A stretch of 60,000 nt of DNA. Source: Lineus longissimus. Taxonomy: Eukaryota > Nemertea > Pilidiophora > Heteronemertea > Lineidae. The stretch covers positions 19,348,599-19,408,598 of the forward strand of contig NC_088309.1 of the NCBI RefSeq assembly GCF_910592395.1. Direction: 5' to 3'. Below, in pieces: positions 42,001-49,600 of the stretch (within the stretch, counting starts at the first letter, position 1; every line of letters starts with the position of its first letter). Below the pieces are notes generated by a model. That model had not been told where the DNA came from, ran no database searches, and worked only from the letters and a program-made list of their open reading frames with translations. Made by a program: the position numbers and the translations under genes.

Positions 42001-45000
42001 TTGATGCATTATTGTGGAAGTGGAAAATGGAAAGAAGACACATCGTCAGTTGATGCCACCGTCAAGTGACTTAGTGATTGGGTGAGGGAGACCAGTGGCA
42101 TAGTGGTTAGAGTGGTTCATCGTGCTTTAGTTCTCCTGTCTTTTCAACACTCTAAAAACTCATGTTCATTGTTTTTCTACTTCAGGAATAGCATAACAGG
42201 ATCTGCGATATGTGCATACCGATTTTCAGACATTTTGAACATTTTCTCTGGCAATTTCAAAGAACAAATGTCTGCCACATCAGCATGGCTTCCAGCAGAT
42301 TGGCCGTTCACGCGGTCACCACATCCGGCAAAAACCTGTTCGAACGATTCGAAACAGATACCCGATTTGAATTTGAATTTCGTCAAATCGCATGTCCTGA
42401 TGAATGGTGCTGTGCAGGCCTTTGGAGGAAAACCTATTCTCGTTCAGACGAGTTTCACGTAAGTTGCTCTGTTCCATGAGACATTATAACCGTCTTTCGT
42501 TTTTGGGAAGGATGTGCTTTAAATACAGAATAAATTTATTTTAATGTTGCTCAATATCCCTTCCTACATCCCCCCTTTTGGAAAAGTTAGGGACTTAGAT
42601 TTATAGAGCGAAACAAAGCCTTTCACCATACCGTTGAACCATTCCTCTTTTTACATTACTTCTCCTGTTCTAATGTTGTCCTCCTTCCTTTCCAGGTCGC
42701 GGTTTACACAGATAGCTGTAGACTGGCAGGTGCGAGCTGCCGACAGAAATTACTATGATGTCATGTTCATTGGCACTGGTAAGTCCGGAAAATGATTCAT
42801 TGAAATTTTGATAGCTGACATAATGAATTGGCAGCTCTGCTAAGCTGTGGAGCACTGAGATTGTTGTCTTGACATAAATTTGACCCCTGCGAAAGAATTT
42901 GTCGTTTATTGTGACCCCTGTGAAATTTTTTCAAAATGATTTGACCCATTGGATGAAAACAAGGGCTTCCTTTATTATTGCATATAAACCTGAGTAATCT
43001 CTCCACACAGATGATGGCCGGGTACTCAAGGCAATCAACAAGGGCCAGAACCGAACCATTGACACCATCATCATCGAAGAGACGCAAGTATTCGATGACA
43101 AGGCAGCCGTTTTGAATCTACAGGTTTATAGAAATCGATGGAAGGGACAAGAAAAACTCGTGGTGATTTCGGGGAACCAGGTGCGGTCGATTCCACTTCA
43201 TCGATGTCATGTGCATAAAACGTGTACGTCTTGTGTAGCGACGCAGGATCCTTACTGCTCATGGTCAGACGCTTGTGTCAATTCGTATGAAGGGTAGGTG
43301 TTTCTCGTTTAACTAATGTATTCAAGGCTGCGTTTATTGAGCATTTTTGCTTTGGGAAATCCATGAATTGTGTTAAGACTATTGTACTGTTCCCCTTATG
43401 ATTACCTGGAGTTGCCGCTGTTCAGGACAAAAAAAACAGGTGACCATAGATGGCAAATTTTCCGCTGTGTCATTTTATGTCTGATTGAAGATAAGAAAGC
43501 AATACTGGCCAAAGGACACCACCCTGACCACAAAGTTTTGTGGTGGAACTCTTAAAGACGGCCGACTGTTACCGAAAATGGACCGACTGTCCAGTGTGCA
43601 TCTCGTGAATTCTGAACGCAGAAGAAGACAATGTCTGATGTCACAGAGTGCAATACTGTTCAACTGACATTGTATCATCGTTTTGCCGCAATTGCCATGT
43701 ACTAATTGACACGTACTCATTGACATGTAATAATTGTCATGTACTAATTAACATGTACTAATTGCCATCCAGTTTTGCATCGTGATGGCTTCTTAGCGTA
43801 TCGTCTGATCTGTTTATTCCTTTTAGGTTGCAGAGCGTTGCGACGGGCAAGAGCAAACACTGTAAGGATCCACCGGTCATCCCAGAGTGGACCACAAAAA
43901 ATTTAGGTGAGTACCGTAATCAGAATCTGGAGATCAATCGGAATATAATTTAGTTTTAATTCAGTGAAGGAATTTGTAAACCTGCGGTGGAGACAGGAAT
44001 TGGTTTGGATTCTTGAGTCTGTGTAGCCAGGAAAATCTTTAGGTCGTATTTTATCGGGACGCCCTTTATGCTGTGCCTGCCTTTGCTGATCAAGGGCGCA
44101 CAGGGTGTTCCAATAAAATGCAACCAAGAAATGTACCTGGTCTGCACATTTGCATGGTTGATAGTCCAATACCTTGCTTAAAGTAAATCTTTACTTCTGT
44201 GCTGAATGATCCTGCCCTCGGCATGTTTTTCTTGAGTTATATAAGAAAGTTTCATTACCTAGACCTTCATTTTCTTAAACGCCTATCTAGAAGTATTGAA
44301 GGGTTTCCTTTTTGTATGTCATTCATTGTCACTGTAAATTTTTGTAAAGCTTTCGATGGAATCTTTCGAATTTTGATCATCTTTAGAATCGCATCTCGTA
44401 GCTTCCTGAAGTAGGAGCTTAAATTTTCTTCGCCTGCATGTTTATTTAATTCTGTCCATTTTTCGCATTTTGTTTTTACCTCAGAAACGACGACGAAGCC
44501 AGAGGAAGTGACATGTCCCCCCTGCAAGTGTCCCCCCGTAGACGACATTAAACCTCCTGGTCAGTTTTTGATTTGCCCTCTTTATTTGTGTGATACTGAA
44601 AGCGAGTGTGGTTTTGAAATGTGTGATATTGTGTTGGACCAGTTTTTTAAAAGTATTAGTGCTAGCATTGTTGGAATATATTCTGTAACCAAAATGAAAC
44701 ACGCTTATTGAATAAAAAAATTATACGTAATTAGCCCAGACAAGCAGTTTGATTTTATCAACATCATCATTTCCTGTCATCTCACTAAAGTGATTTTGCA
44801 ATAAGTGCCCACGTTTATGATCAGTGTATTTTCTAGTGGCACAAGTAAATAGAAGTAAACATTCCTGTAGTGGAGGAATTATGCACACAAGTTCAATGAA
44901 ACTTTGCATTTGTATGAGTGTTTGTATAGCAGTATAAGCAACAGCTCTGTTGAAATTCAACTGGCCTGGAATGGCTTAGTGTAGTGCGCTATGTTGCTCC

Positions 45001-48000
45001 CTAGTTTCTACAGAAGATTTCGAGATAAGGCTTTGGGAAGGAGAATAAATCACTTCAATACAGTACAGCTGTACAGTATAAAGTGTTATTTTATGAGAAC
45101 TCACATAGACCATGATCTGTGTTAGTTTAGCTTGAGACTGGGCACGTGAACCTTGCCTGTTGCTAAGATATTTTTCAAAAACTGTGTCTATGATTGACCG
45201 TATTTCAAAAGAACTTTGATAGTTTGCACACATAGCTTTGGCTTCTCACCCAAACCAACATCAGGAGACTTGACAAGTTTCTGTACATACACGAGTCTGT
45301 ATATAGTTCTCCATAGCTCTACCACTCCGTTTTGGAGACAGGAGCTCTGCTATACTGCAAAAATCTTTGCTAAGCACGAGCATTATCTTCAGCAATAACA
45401 TCTCTCTCCAGAAGTTCCTTCTCTGTGCACTAACTAACAGTTCAAACCCCGAAATGCTGGTTCCCAATTCTTTCACCATATTAAAGACTCTAGTTGACTA
45501 TATAAAAGTGGCTGAACACAGATCTCCTATCGTTCTCTTCTTGAGCACCACAGGTAGAAGTTCTCATAGTGCATCAATCGACCCTTGTGCATTATGGTAC
45601 TATGCAGCGGCAAGCTACCTGGACATTCAGCCATGGGGTTCAAATGTTAAAAGACAAATCTAAATCATGTGGAAATTTCACTATCTCCCCTTCCTTCTTT
45701 CTTTCTATAAATGTGAACTAAAGATGTGTTGTTGTAAATAAATGTCCTGTGCCTTTCCTAATTGTGTGGTATTACCGCTAATATTTCTCAACCCATTTGA
45801 TTTCTTGATGACAGACATGCCCAATGACAATGAACTCCCAAGGGCTCACGTCCCACCTCCGTCTTCCAAAAAGAACAAAACGTTTACGCCGAACGTTATT
45901 GGTAAGGTCCAAGAGAACGCTCTTGTTTTTTGAGTCCCTGCAATGGCTGCGATGGAATCATGCGTAAACCTGATGTAGAGGTTGGAGGTTGATGCTTCAA
46001 TTTTGTGCGTGTTGTCAGTTGTCACAAAACTTTTCGAAAATTACTTGACATGATATCCGTCCTCATGAACTCGTTTATTTTCCATGAGATTGAGATGTTG
46101 ATTGAGACATGAAACCGAGCTTGACTGTACCTGAGTGCGGCTATGCGAGGGTAGGCTTAAGATCTCGCATACGTTTAGACGGCTGTGGACTAAAACCTTC
46201 ATAAGTACTATAGTTTCACCGATCTAAGATCACTTCATTTTCAAAGTCAACTCAAAGGTTGATGACATACTGCCATGACCATTAGACGACTTGGTGTTGC
46301 CTTACCCTCAGTTTCAGTTAAACGCATCGAATGGCATTGAACCCCGATATGCATCGTATCTAGTAGGGCATGGCAAGAATATTAAGAAATGGTCTTAGAT
46401 TAATGAATATATAGTATTATCCTCCAAAGTCTGAGTCACTTTGCCTTGATGCATATTTCCGACTATAGGTAAATGCCAGCTATGGGTGAATGCTGAGGAT
46501 GAAAATTAGAAGTTTTGTGAAAAAATGACATTGGAGCATCAGCCTTGCCTCTCATCTGCCACTGACTGACGCCTTTCATTTCATTTATCGCATCCACATC
46601 AGCACATAACTCACCGTCGTTTAGCATGACACACATTCATCACCGCATGAAATGTACATCACTTTGATATTGGGCACTTTAATGGAACCCATTGCTGACG
46701 TAGGACTAAACGTCATTTCAAACATGGTGTTTAAAGTAGCACTGTGAACTCTTTGTTCAATATCTGCTTTAACTGAACATCACATCCATGATAATGGTGA
46801 GTTTTAAGCATCTGTGCCCTTTTCAAACTATTGAAGCTTTCATTGTCATTTGATAATGTATATTCTGGGTACCAAGCAAAAAAAATTAAAATTTCTTGGA
46901 TGCCAGGTGTTTTTGCAGTTTCCAATGCCACGTGTTATTTCAGTACAGTTCCACTTAAAATTCCATTTACAAAATCCTTATTATGGCCAAAATCCTGGTA
47001 CCCAGAATGATTATGTCACTTCGTTTGTTCTGTTTCATCAAAAGCGTATCACTTCAAAAGTAATAGGTTTTTGATTTCACCCACATTCTTTGTTCACTGT
47101 CTTCTCCACAGTTTGGAAACTTCTATACAACTTGTCCACTTCACTTTCTTTGTTCATGGCCAATTTTGATGTTACCAGCGAAAGCCCATTTTCATCTTTC
47201 TTTTTTTGAGACATTTGCTCTCAAAAGAATTGTCATTGTCATAATTTTTTTAAATCTTTTCACGGATATATCTGTTAATGAAACAAAGATCTCTTCTCCT
47301 CCCATTTCTCAAATTCAGCCAACCATCCAGCCACTATGATCAGAATGTTTCAAAATCAATTTAACAATCTCATCTCCAACTCTGTTATTCATCGATTCAA
47401 TTTCATCCCTCATATTCAACCATCTAGCCAACTAACTCGAAATCATATTCGGTTGGGTCATTGTATAACGCTTTGCTCTGGTTGTGGGGAAAAGAATTTA
47501 CAAACGATTTGCTGTTAATTGCATTCTGACGTATCATCAGCAGTGAACTAATTATTATGGCTTGTGGTTAGTTAGCTATTAATGATTTCTATTGTGACTT
47601 TTAGAAATGATTTTGCCTGCGCATGAGATTGAGAATCATGGAGAACGCAAAGGTAAAAACACCAGAAGGTGTTGCATGTTCGGTGTTATATTATTTATAT
47701 TAATAAGGTTTACGTTGGGTGGGTGCATGTCTCGTGGGTTGGTTGCATGCATTATTTATTTCCTTTCCTTTCTTGGTCATGTTGTTGTCATCAATGTTGT
47801 TGTGACATACGGAGTTAAGGCTATCACCCCTACTCTAAGCAGTTGTATAGTGAGCTTAATCCTATTAGATTTGAAGTTTTGGGAAAAAGTCGCTTCTCTG
47901 AGGGGTGATAGGGGCAACTTCCGTACTAGTGTCACTTTCTTGCTGATGTTCGTGGAAAAACAACATCGCTTTCATTGTGAATAATTTTCCATTTTCATTT

Positions 48001-49430
48001 CTATGTACCGTGTAAATCACAAAAATTCGCACTAAACTATTAAAAAAGTACTTTAAAAAGCAAATTTTAATGCAACAAATTTATGTAGTTAGTTTTTAGC
48101 ACCATCCCCTTTAATTTCGAAATAATGTCATTGCATTTATTAACAAGTTTGTGACATAAAAAGTTAATACCTTTGTTGATGTCCTAGCCCGTGATTTTGA
48201 TAAATAACGAGTAACTGTATATATCTTCCATCAATTCTGTTACATTTGTGGGCCATTTGATATCAGTCAGTGTTAATCAGATGATTATGGAAATATCCAG
48301 GCAACTTTCCGGGTTGTGTGGGGACTGGTCATCATAGGTGATGATCTGGGTAATTGGGTGGCGCAATGCACTTTCCCGGTGCGATGCACTTTCCCTGTGG
48401 TGTTGGGTAGTGGTCATCAAAAGTGACGATCTGGGCAATTGGGCAGTGGGATACACTTTCCCGGTGATGTGGGGACAAGTAACCATTGATGATGATCCAG
48501 GCAATTGTGCTGACGCGCAGTGGGATACACTTCCGAGTGGTCTGGGAGAACTTTGTAATCATGGGTCGCATCACTTCCTTGGGTGGACATAATAAATCCT
48601 CCTTTCATAATCCTCACAACCGCATGCTTGTTGTTTAGTGTAAATGCTAAAGATTGTTCCACTTATAGACAATGAACTAAAGTTCGAGATCATGTTGTTC
48701 AAGTTGAATTACGTACAAGTTCAAAAATTGAGTCAGTTGACTATACCCTACTAGCAGAGCCTGCCAAACATGTGTGAAAACCGAAACCTGAACCTGACCA
48801 GTGAAGCTTTGGATTCTGAGTTTTGTGAAATCAGAAACCTGAACCTGACCAGTAAAGCTTTGGTCTCTGAGTTTGAGGCATTGGAAGTTCCTGGTTAATG
48901 AAAATGATAAATCTTGTTCGAAATTCCTACATGTATATTGTAATGCCTCAAGAACTTTTCAACCCCTGTAGCCAAGAGACTATGTTGTCGTATTAATGCT
49001 TTTCGTGTGAAAACTGACAGTATAAGGATTTTTATTTTGAATCCTTTTCATATCATCAGTAGGTGTCTTATTTGCTGTTTTCTTGTATTTTCCAGGTCCA
49101 GGTATTGGAGAAAGCATACAGGGCACAGATGCCCAGTACTCGGCCACCACGCTGGCTATTGCCTTGGCACTCTCCGTCGTTCTGGCATTGGTGCTTGGAA
49201 TCATCGTAGGATATCGTATCGCAATGTGTCGGCGAACACGAAGCAACACGACATACTTGGACAAATATCAGAAAAGTGACCTTGAGCGAGAAACGCGCTT
49301 GAACCGCAATGAAAATTATATCACGTCACCTGCTCCACAAAAACAGTTAAACGTTGTTTTAAATGTGAAACCTAAAAACAACAGCGCAGACAATAAGGCG
49401 TTGCATAAGGTGAAAAAGGTTTACGTATAG
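8873..49430 (+). CDS. Sema1a: Class 1 transmembrane semaphorin (Sema1/Sema1a-like), complete, 17 coding exons
   Basis: This is a spliced gene of 756 codons plus TAG. Exons: 8873-9023, 37516-37618, 38142-38187, 38562-38735, 39623-39725, 40353-40457, 40816-40904, 41419-41560, 41841-41934, 42186-42458, 42696-42778, 43011-43293, 43827-43906, 44485-44559, 45815-45901, 47605-47652, 49096-49430. Every intron starts GT and ends AG, and all phases agree. The order is signal peptide (about 1-35), sema domain (about 55-510), PSI domain (520-561), stalk (562-660), transmembrane helix (about 664-685) and cytoplasmic tail (686-756). Family marks include CGT near residue 145, CPYDP at 179-183, [39 protein letters not shown] and [14 protein letters not shown]. 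Such proteins are plexin ligands or receptors in axon guidance. The single membrane span and lack of Ig or thrombospondin repeats place it in class 1/6. The short tail favours Sema1 over Sema6. The exon structure was read by eye, without transcripts. Confidence 0.93.
16138..16206. repeat. Imperfect tandem duplication in intron 1
   Basis: The phrase TACCCTGCTATAC, then a spacer and GGAAGAAC, occurs twice about 42 bases apart (from about 16142 and 16184). The copies differ at several bases, so the duplication is not recent. No function is apparent. Confidence 0.6.
21899..21916. repeat. 18 bp perfect palindrome
   Basis: ACAACTACATGTAGTTGT reads the same on both strands. It could be a site for a dimeric factor or be chance. 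It lies in intron 1 with nothing else nearby. Confidence 0.6.
25722..25752. repeat. Perfect 12 bp inverted repeat, 7-base loop
   Basis: CAATTTGTCGAA at 25722-25733 is matched by TTCGACAAATTG at 25741-25752. It would fold as a short stem-loop in RNA. It lies inside a 114-codon chance open frame in intron 1. Confidence 0.7.
26375..26560 (-). mobile_element. SINE-like element, antisense, (GAA)n tail
   Basis: The reverse complement shares a series of blocks with the plus-strand element at 37675-37950: AAGATGAGGC-like, AGACCCAACT, a GTGGCAC block followed by AAAACACTC, then CCCGC and a (GAAGAAGAAG) tail. The tail sits at 26380-26394 on the plus strand as TCTTCTTCTTCTTC. Two diverged copies of one family in opposite orientation with simple-repeat tails are what a SINE or short retroelement end leaves. 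The 5' boundary is not clear. Confidence 0.55.
27593..29531. mobile_element. Dispersed element, full-length tandem copy A (about 1.94 kb)
   Basis: It begins TTTTTAGCTCAGCTGAC, followed after AAA by GTCAGCGGAGCT, which is an imperfect hairpin (11 of 12 pairs). Its first part (27593-28442) recurs at 29532-30341 and its last part (29325-29530) at 30345-30539. The middle (28443-29324) is present only here. A CCAT microsatellite near 27670-27690 is absent from copy B. No transposase frame is visible, so it is non-autonomous. I associate the start motif and the GTCCGTCCTTCC that follows with repeat families of molluscs and relatives. Confidence 0.75.
29092..29129. repeat. 38 bp near-perfect palindrome (18 bp arms, 2-base centre)
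   Basis: ATCATGGAGGTATAAATA (29092-29109) and TATTTATACCTCCATGAT (29112-29129) are exact reverse complements around GT. The palindrome lies in the part of copy A missing from copy B. Perfect arms with a two-base loop suggest recent formation or a foldback event. Confidence 0.9.
29532..30539. mobile_element. Same element, copy B, internally deleted (about 1.0 kb)
   Basis: It starts directly after copy A with the same TTTTTAGCTCAGCTGAC end, 1939 bases downstream. The left 810 bases match copy A closely. At 30341-30345 the sequence jumps from the ACTTTGTT block to the GATCGTCGG block, omitting about 880 bases of copy A. Two small gaps lie in the right part. The abutting layout suggests a tandem duplication or insertion at the element end, followed by an internal deletion. 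Confidence 0.75.
30691..31634. mobile_element. Non-autonomous DNA transposon: 61 bp terminal inverted repeats, 9 bp target duplication
   Basis: The terminal inverted repeats are 30700-30760 and 31565-31625, matching at about 57 of 61 bases and starting GCGAAATTTTTTTCTGCAGG. Directly outside both ends stands the same nine bases, AGCCGGTAT (30691-30699 and 31626-31634), a perfect target-site duplication. The element is 926 bp and has no transposase frame, so it is MITE-like. A 9 bp duplication points to Mutator-like (usually 9-11) or Merlin-like (8-9) transposases. I cannot choose between them. Confidence 0.85.
31021..31190. repeat. 86 bp tandem duplication inside the inverted-repeat element
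   Basis: The block TGTGAAATTTTAAGGGGCAG onward, through GTGTATCCGATGTCT, occurs at 31021 and again at 31107 with almost no change. It lies inside the 926 bp transposon and explains part of its length. Near-identity suggests a recent event. Confidence 0.85.
32961..32999. mobile_element. Element terminus with GGCCC hairpin
   Basis: CAGCTGAGC at 32969-32977 is the reverse complement of GCTCAGCTG in the element starts at 27593 and 29532. It is followed by AGGCCCTTGGGCCT (32980-32993), a perfect palindrome, and CTTG. I recall very similar ends in molluscan repeats. It could be the right end of the family whose left ends lie upstream, making a nested composite of about 5.4 kb, or a separate solo end. 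Confidence 0.5.
33785..33850 (-). mobile_element. Possible tRNA-derived SINE fragment
   Basis: Read on the minus strand, CCGTGGTGTAGTGGCTCGAG resembles a polymerase III box A region (TGGTGTAGTGG). A weak box B-like stretch follows about 30 bases later. No cloverleaf can be closed, so this is not a tRNA gene. Short and degraded. Confidence 0.4.
34131..34189. repeat. 29 bp tandem duplication
   Basis: TAGAAACATCTGATGAATGA occurs at 34131 and 34160, with the flanking bases repeated in part. Simple local duplication in intron 1. Confidence 0.8.
36645..36930 (+). mobile_element. tRNA-derived SINE-like element with duplicated 3' part
   Basis: A perfect box B-like GGTTCAAACC stands at 36702-36711, about 45 bases after a degenerate box A region. 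The 3' body carries AGTAAAGTGCTTTGAGAC, a tail type common in SINEs. The tail segment recurs 91 bases on (from 36773 and from 36864) with several changes. It lies in the last kilobase of intron 1. Confidence 0.55.
37072..37165. repeat. 38 bp tandem repeat, about 2.4 copies
   Basis: Units start at 37072, 37110 and 37148 with ACAATCACTGGTATG. The first two are identical and the third is cut short. It lies about 350 bases before the exon 2 acceptor. Confidence 0.85.
37516..37618 (+). CDS. Sema1a: Semaphorin exon 2: start of the sema domain
   Basis: This exon completes codon 51 and encodes residues 52-84 plus two bases of codon 85. [20 protein letters not shown] then IIVGAR fits the first sema strands (compare the usual GN...FxLLL...LLVGAR pattern). 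The acceptor TTTGCAG ends at 37515. The donor GTAAGC starts at 37619. NIT is a glycosylation sequon. Confidence 0.9.
37675..37950 (+). mobile_element. SINE-like element with (GAA)n tail in intron 2
   Basis: The head GCATAGTTAGAGTGCC followed by TTGGGTCAGATTC resembles decayed box A and box B of a tRNA-derived SINE. CTTGAGCAAGACACTTGACC follows, a phrase typical of SINE bodies. The element ends in GAAGAAGAAGAAG. It is related to the antisense copy near 26375-26560. It starts only some 55 bases after the exon 2 donor. Confidence 0.6.
38142..38187 (+). CDS. Sema1a: Semaphorin exon 3 (sema domain)
   Basis: This 46-base exon finishes Arg85 and encodes residues 86-100, beginning NYLYNISL, the conserved N-x-(V/L)-Y-N-(I/L)-S-L strand of sema domains. 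The acceptor TTTACAG ends at 38141 and the donor GTAAAT starts at 38188, phase 0. Confidence 0.88.
38562..38735 (+). CDS. Sema1a: Semaphorin exon 4 (sema domain)
   Basis: Residues 101-158. RIEWYS, C-x-NYIRV and [15 protein letters not shown] are sema-domain landmarks. The paired cysteines and CGT...F.P.C are conserved through class 1 and 6. It is phase 0 at both ends. Its last 19 bases and its donor are the left edge of a 128 bp tandem duplication. Confidence 0.92.
38717..38974. repeat. 128 bp tandem duplication spanning the exon 4 donor
   Basis: Copies at 38717-38844 and 38845-38972 differ by a single base that I can see (ATAAACC against ATTAACC). Each carries the last coding bases of exon 4, a GTAAGT donor, and a strong acceptor-like tract (CTTTTTTCTTCCCC then TTTCTGGCAG). 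The near-identity means the duplication is recent or is kept alike by conversion. Confidence 0.95.
38828..38863 (+). CDS. Candidate 36 bp mini-exon (4b) made by the duplication
   Basis: Between the acceptor TTTCTGGCAG (ending 38827) and the copied donor GTAAGT (38864) lie 36 bases with no stop, phase 0 at both ends: [12 protein letters not shown]. Inclusion would insert 12 residues after residue 158 in the sema domain and repeat TYRSLP. The exon 4 to exon 5 join already gives a good family match without it, so it is optional at most. Use is unproven. Confidence 0.35.
39623..39725 (+). CDS. Sema1a: Semaphorin exon 5 (sema domain)
   Basis: Residues 159-192 and the first base of 193. An acidic stretch ([11 protein letters not shown]) is followed by [12 protein letters not shown], matching the conserved G...RCPY(D/S)P segment. 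NST is a sequon. The acceptor TTTAACAG ends at 39622 and the donor GTGAGT starts at 39726. Confidence 0.92.
40353..40457 (+). CDS. Sema1a: Semaphorin exon 6 (sema domain)
   Basis: Residues 193-227: [20 protein letters not shown], then [11 protein letters not shown]. These are among the best-conserved sema strands (usually G-x-LYSATV-x-DF and R(T/S)-x-QYDSKWL). Phase 1 at both ends. Donor GTAAGT at 40458. Confidence 0.95.
40816..40904 (+). CDS. Sema1a: Semaphorin exon 7 (sema domain)
   Basis: Residues 228-257: DPNFV, then [18 protein letters not shown]. It matches the (D/E)P-x-FV ... YFFFRE ... E....GK pattern of sema domains, with YYFFRE as the core strand. The acceptor TTTTCAG ends at 40815 and the donor GTATGT starts at 40905. 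Confidence 0.95.
41419..41560 (+). CDS. Sema1a: Semaphorin exon 8 (sema domain)
   Basis: Residues 258-304: [39 protein letters not shown]. This is the signature block of the family (SRVARVCKND.GG ... W..FLKARL.CS.PGE.P.YF). NCS is a sequon. The acceptor TTTGCAG ends at 41418 and the donor GTGAGT starts at 41561. Confidence 0.97.
41779..41795. repeat. Run of 17 cytosines near the exon 9 acceptor
   Basis: An uninterrupted C17 lies 45 bases before exon 9. Such runs are length-unstable and sequencing-error-prone. On the other strand it is a G17 run able to form quadruplexes. Confidence 0.9.
41841..41934 (+). CDS. Sema1a: Semaphorin exon 9 (sema domain)
   Basis: Residues 305-335 plus two bases of 336: a variable part, then [12 protein letters not shown], matching the conserved (I/L)YAVF(T/S) strand. 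The acceptor TTTTTTCAG ends at 41840 and the donor GTAAGT starts at 41935. Confidence 0.93.
42186..42458 (+). CDS. Sema1a: Semaphorin exon 10 (sema domain, large exon)
   Basis: Residues 336-426 plus two bases of 427. [20 protein letters not shown] fits the conserved GSAVC.F...DI...F block. WLP, then [10 protein letters not shown], fits the RPG.C segment. [15 protein letters not shown] fits the (F)(I/V)K.HPLM...V block. The acceptor CTTCAG ends at 42185 and the donor GTAAGT starts at 42459. All expected cysteines are present. Confidence 0.96.
42696..42778 (+). CDS. Sema1a: Semaphorin exon 11 (sema domain)
   Basis: Residues 427-454: [20 protein letters not shown] then VMFIGT, matching (R/L)T.IAVD......YDV.F.GT. 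The acceptor TTTCCAG ends at 42695 and the donor GTAAGT starts at 42779, phase 1. Confidence 0.96.
43011..43293 (+). CDS. Sema1a: Semaphorin exon 12: end of the sema domain and PSI domain
   Basis: Residues 455-548 plus two bases of 549. [12 protein letters not shown] is the (G)TD.G.V.K blade, and [15 protein letters not shown] closes the propeller. The PSI domain then starts at Cys520, with Cys526, Cys529, Cys537 and Cys543 in [18 protein letters not shown], the classic C..C...(R/Q)DPYC.W motif. The donor GTAGGT starts at 43294. Confidence 0.97.
43697..43766. repeat. 14 bp minisatellite, 5 copies, in intron 12
   Basis: Five units of about ATGTACTAATTGAC run head to tail, each with one to three changes. 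Noncoding, and likely length-variable between individuals. Confidence 0.85.
43827..43906 (+). CDS. Sema1a: Semaphorin exon 13: end of the PSI domain and start of the stalk
   Basis: Residues 549-575 plus one base. [13 protein letters not shown] supplies the last PSI cysteine (561) and the start of a proline-bearing stalk. The acceptor CCTTTTAG ends at 43826 and the donor GTGAGT starts at 43907. Phase 1 on exit opens the run of same-phase stalk exons. Confidence 0.9.
44485..44559 (+). CDS. Sema1a: Semaphorin exon 14: stalk, cysteine/proline-rich
   Basis: 75 bases, phase 1 to phase 1: residues 576-600, [20 protein letters not shown] then IKPP. Three cysteines in six residues are unusual for a stalk and could make interchain disulphides. 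The acceptor TTTTTACCTCAG ends at 44484. The donor GTCAGT is weaker than the others, so skipping is plausible. Confidence 0.8.
45815..45901 (+). CDS. Sema1a: Semaphorin exon 15: stalk
   Basis: 87 bases, phase 1 to phase 1: residues 601-629, [20 protein letters not shown] then NKTFTPNVI. It is rich in proline, basic and polar residues with one sequon (NKT). No domain is recognised. The acceptor GATGACAG has a poor pyrimidine tract and the donor is GTAAGG. Reading through the donor gives a stop after 12 codons, which would end the protein before the membrane span. Confidence 0.78.
47605..47652 (+). CDS. Sema1a: Semaphorin exon 16: small stalk cassette
   Basis: 48 bases, phase 1 to phase 1: residues 630-645, [16 protein letters not shown]. 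The acceptor GACTTTTAG ends at 47604 and the donor GTAAAA starts at 47653. Leaving it out keeps the frame (740 residues). It is supported only by splice signals and phase, since stalks are not conserved. It is therefore the least certain of the joined exons. Confidence 0.6.
47605..47984 (+). other. Exon 16 read-through frame with hydrophobic segments
   Basis: If the donor at 47653 is not used, the frame stays open to a stop at 47982-47984. It encodes two strongly hydrophobic stretches ([12 protein letters not shown] and [20 protein letters not shown]) in a T-rich sequence. That could give an alternative membrane-anchored end, or simply be what T-rich introns encode by chance. Confidence 0.2.
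48295..48560. repeat. Degenerate minisatellite in intron 16
   Basis: Blocks built of GGTCATCA, GTGATGATCTGGGTAATTGG and GATACACTTTCCCGGTG recur about three times with spacings near 85-90 bases and many changes. Long open frames in several frames here come from the repeat and are not genes. Confidence 0.7.
48783..48884. repeat. 51 bp tandem duplication in intron 16
   Basis: GAAACCTGAACCTGACCAGT starts at 48783 and again at 48834, with the rest of the unit (AAGCTTTGG...TCTGAGTTT) also repeated. A few substitutions. Confidence 0.85.
49096..49430 (+). CDS. Sema1a: Semaphorin exon 17: transmembrane helix, cytoplasmic tail, stop
   Basis: Residues 646-756 and TAG at 49428-49430. The helix [20 protein letters not shown] is followed by a basic stop-transfer cluster (CRRTRSN). 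The tail is 70 residues, basic and polar ([20 protein letters not shown]), and ends KKVYV. That is much shorter than vertebrate Sema6 tails and like Sema1. The final V-Y-V fits the hydrophobic-x-hydrophobic pattern of class II PDZ ligands. The acceptor TTTTCCAG ends at 49095. Confidence 0.95.
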
Positions 49431-49600
49431 CTCATGGTCACGTGTTTGAGACTATTTGTACAGAATATTGTATATTTGTATATAATACAAATGTGTAGAG
49501 AGTGATTATACCGACCTTGTGGAATACTACTTAATACTAAACTAATCCCCAACACTGCTGGCTAATCAACAACATAATCGGCACAGGTTATTGTGCACCT

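Noticed and set aside
42090-42125. SINE head (TGGCATAGTGGTTAGAG) before exon 10
   Set aside because: A box A-like phrase only, with no box B or body. Too short to call.
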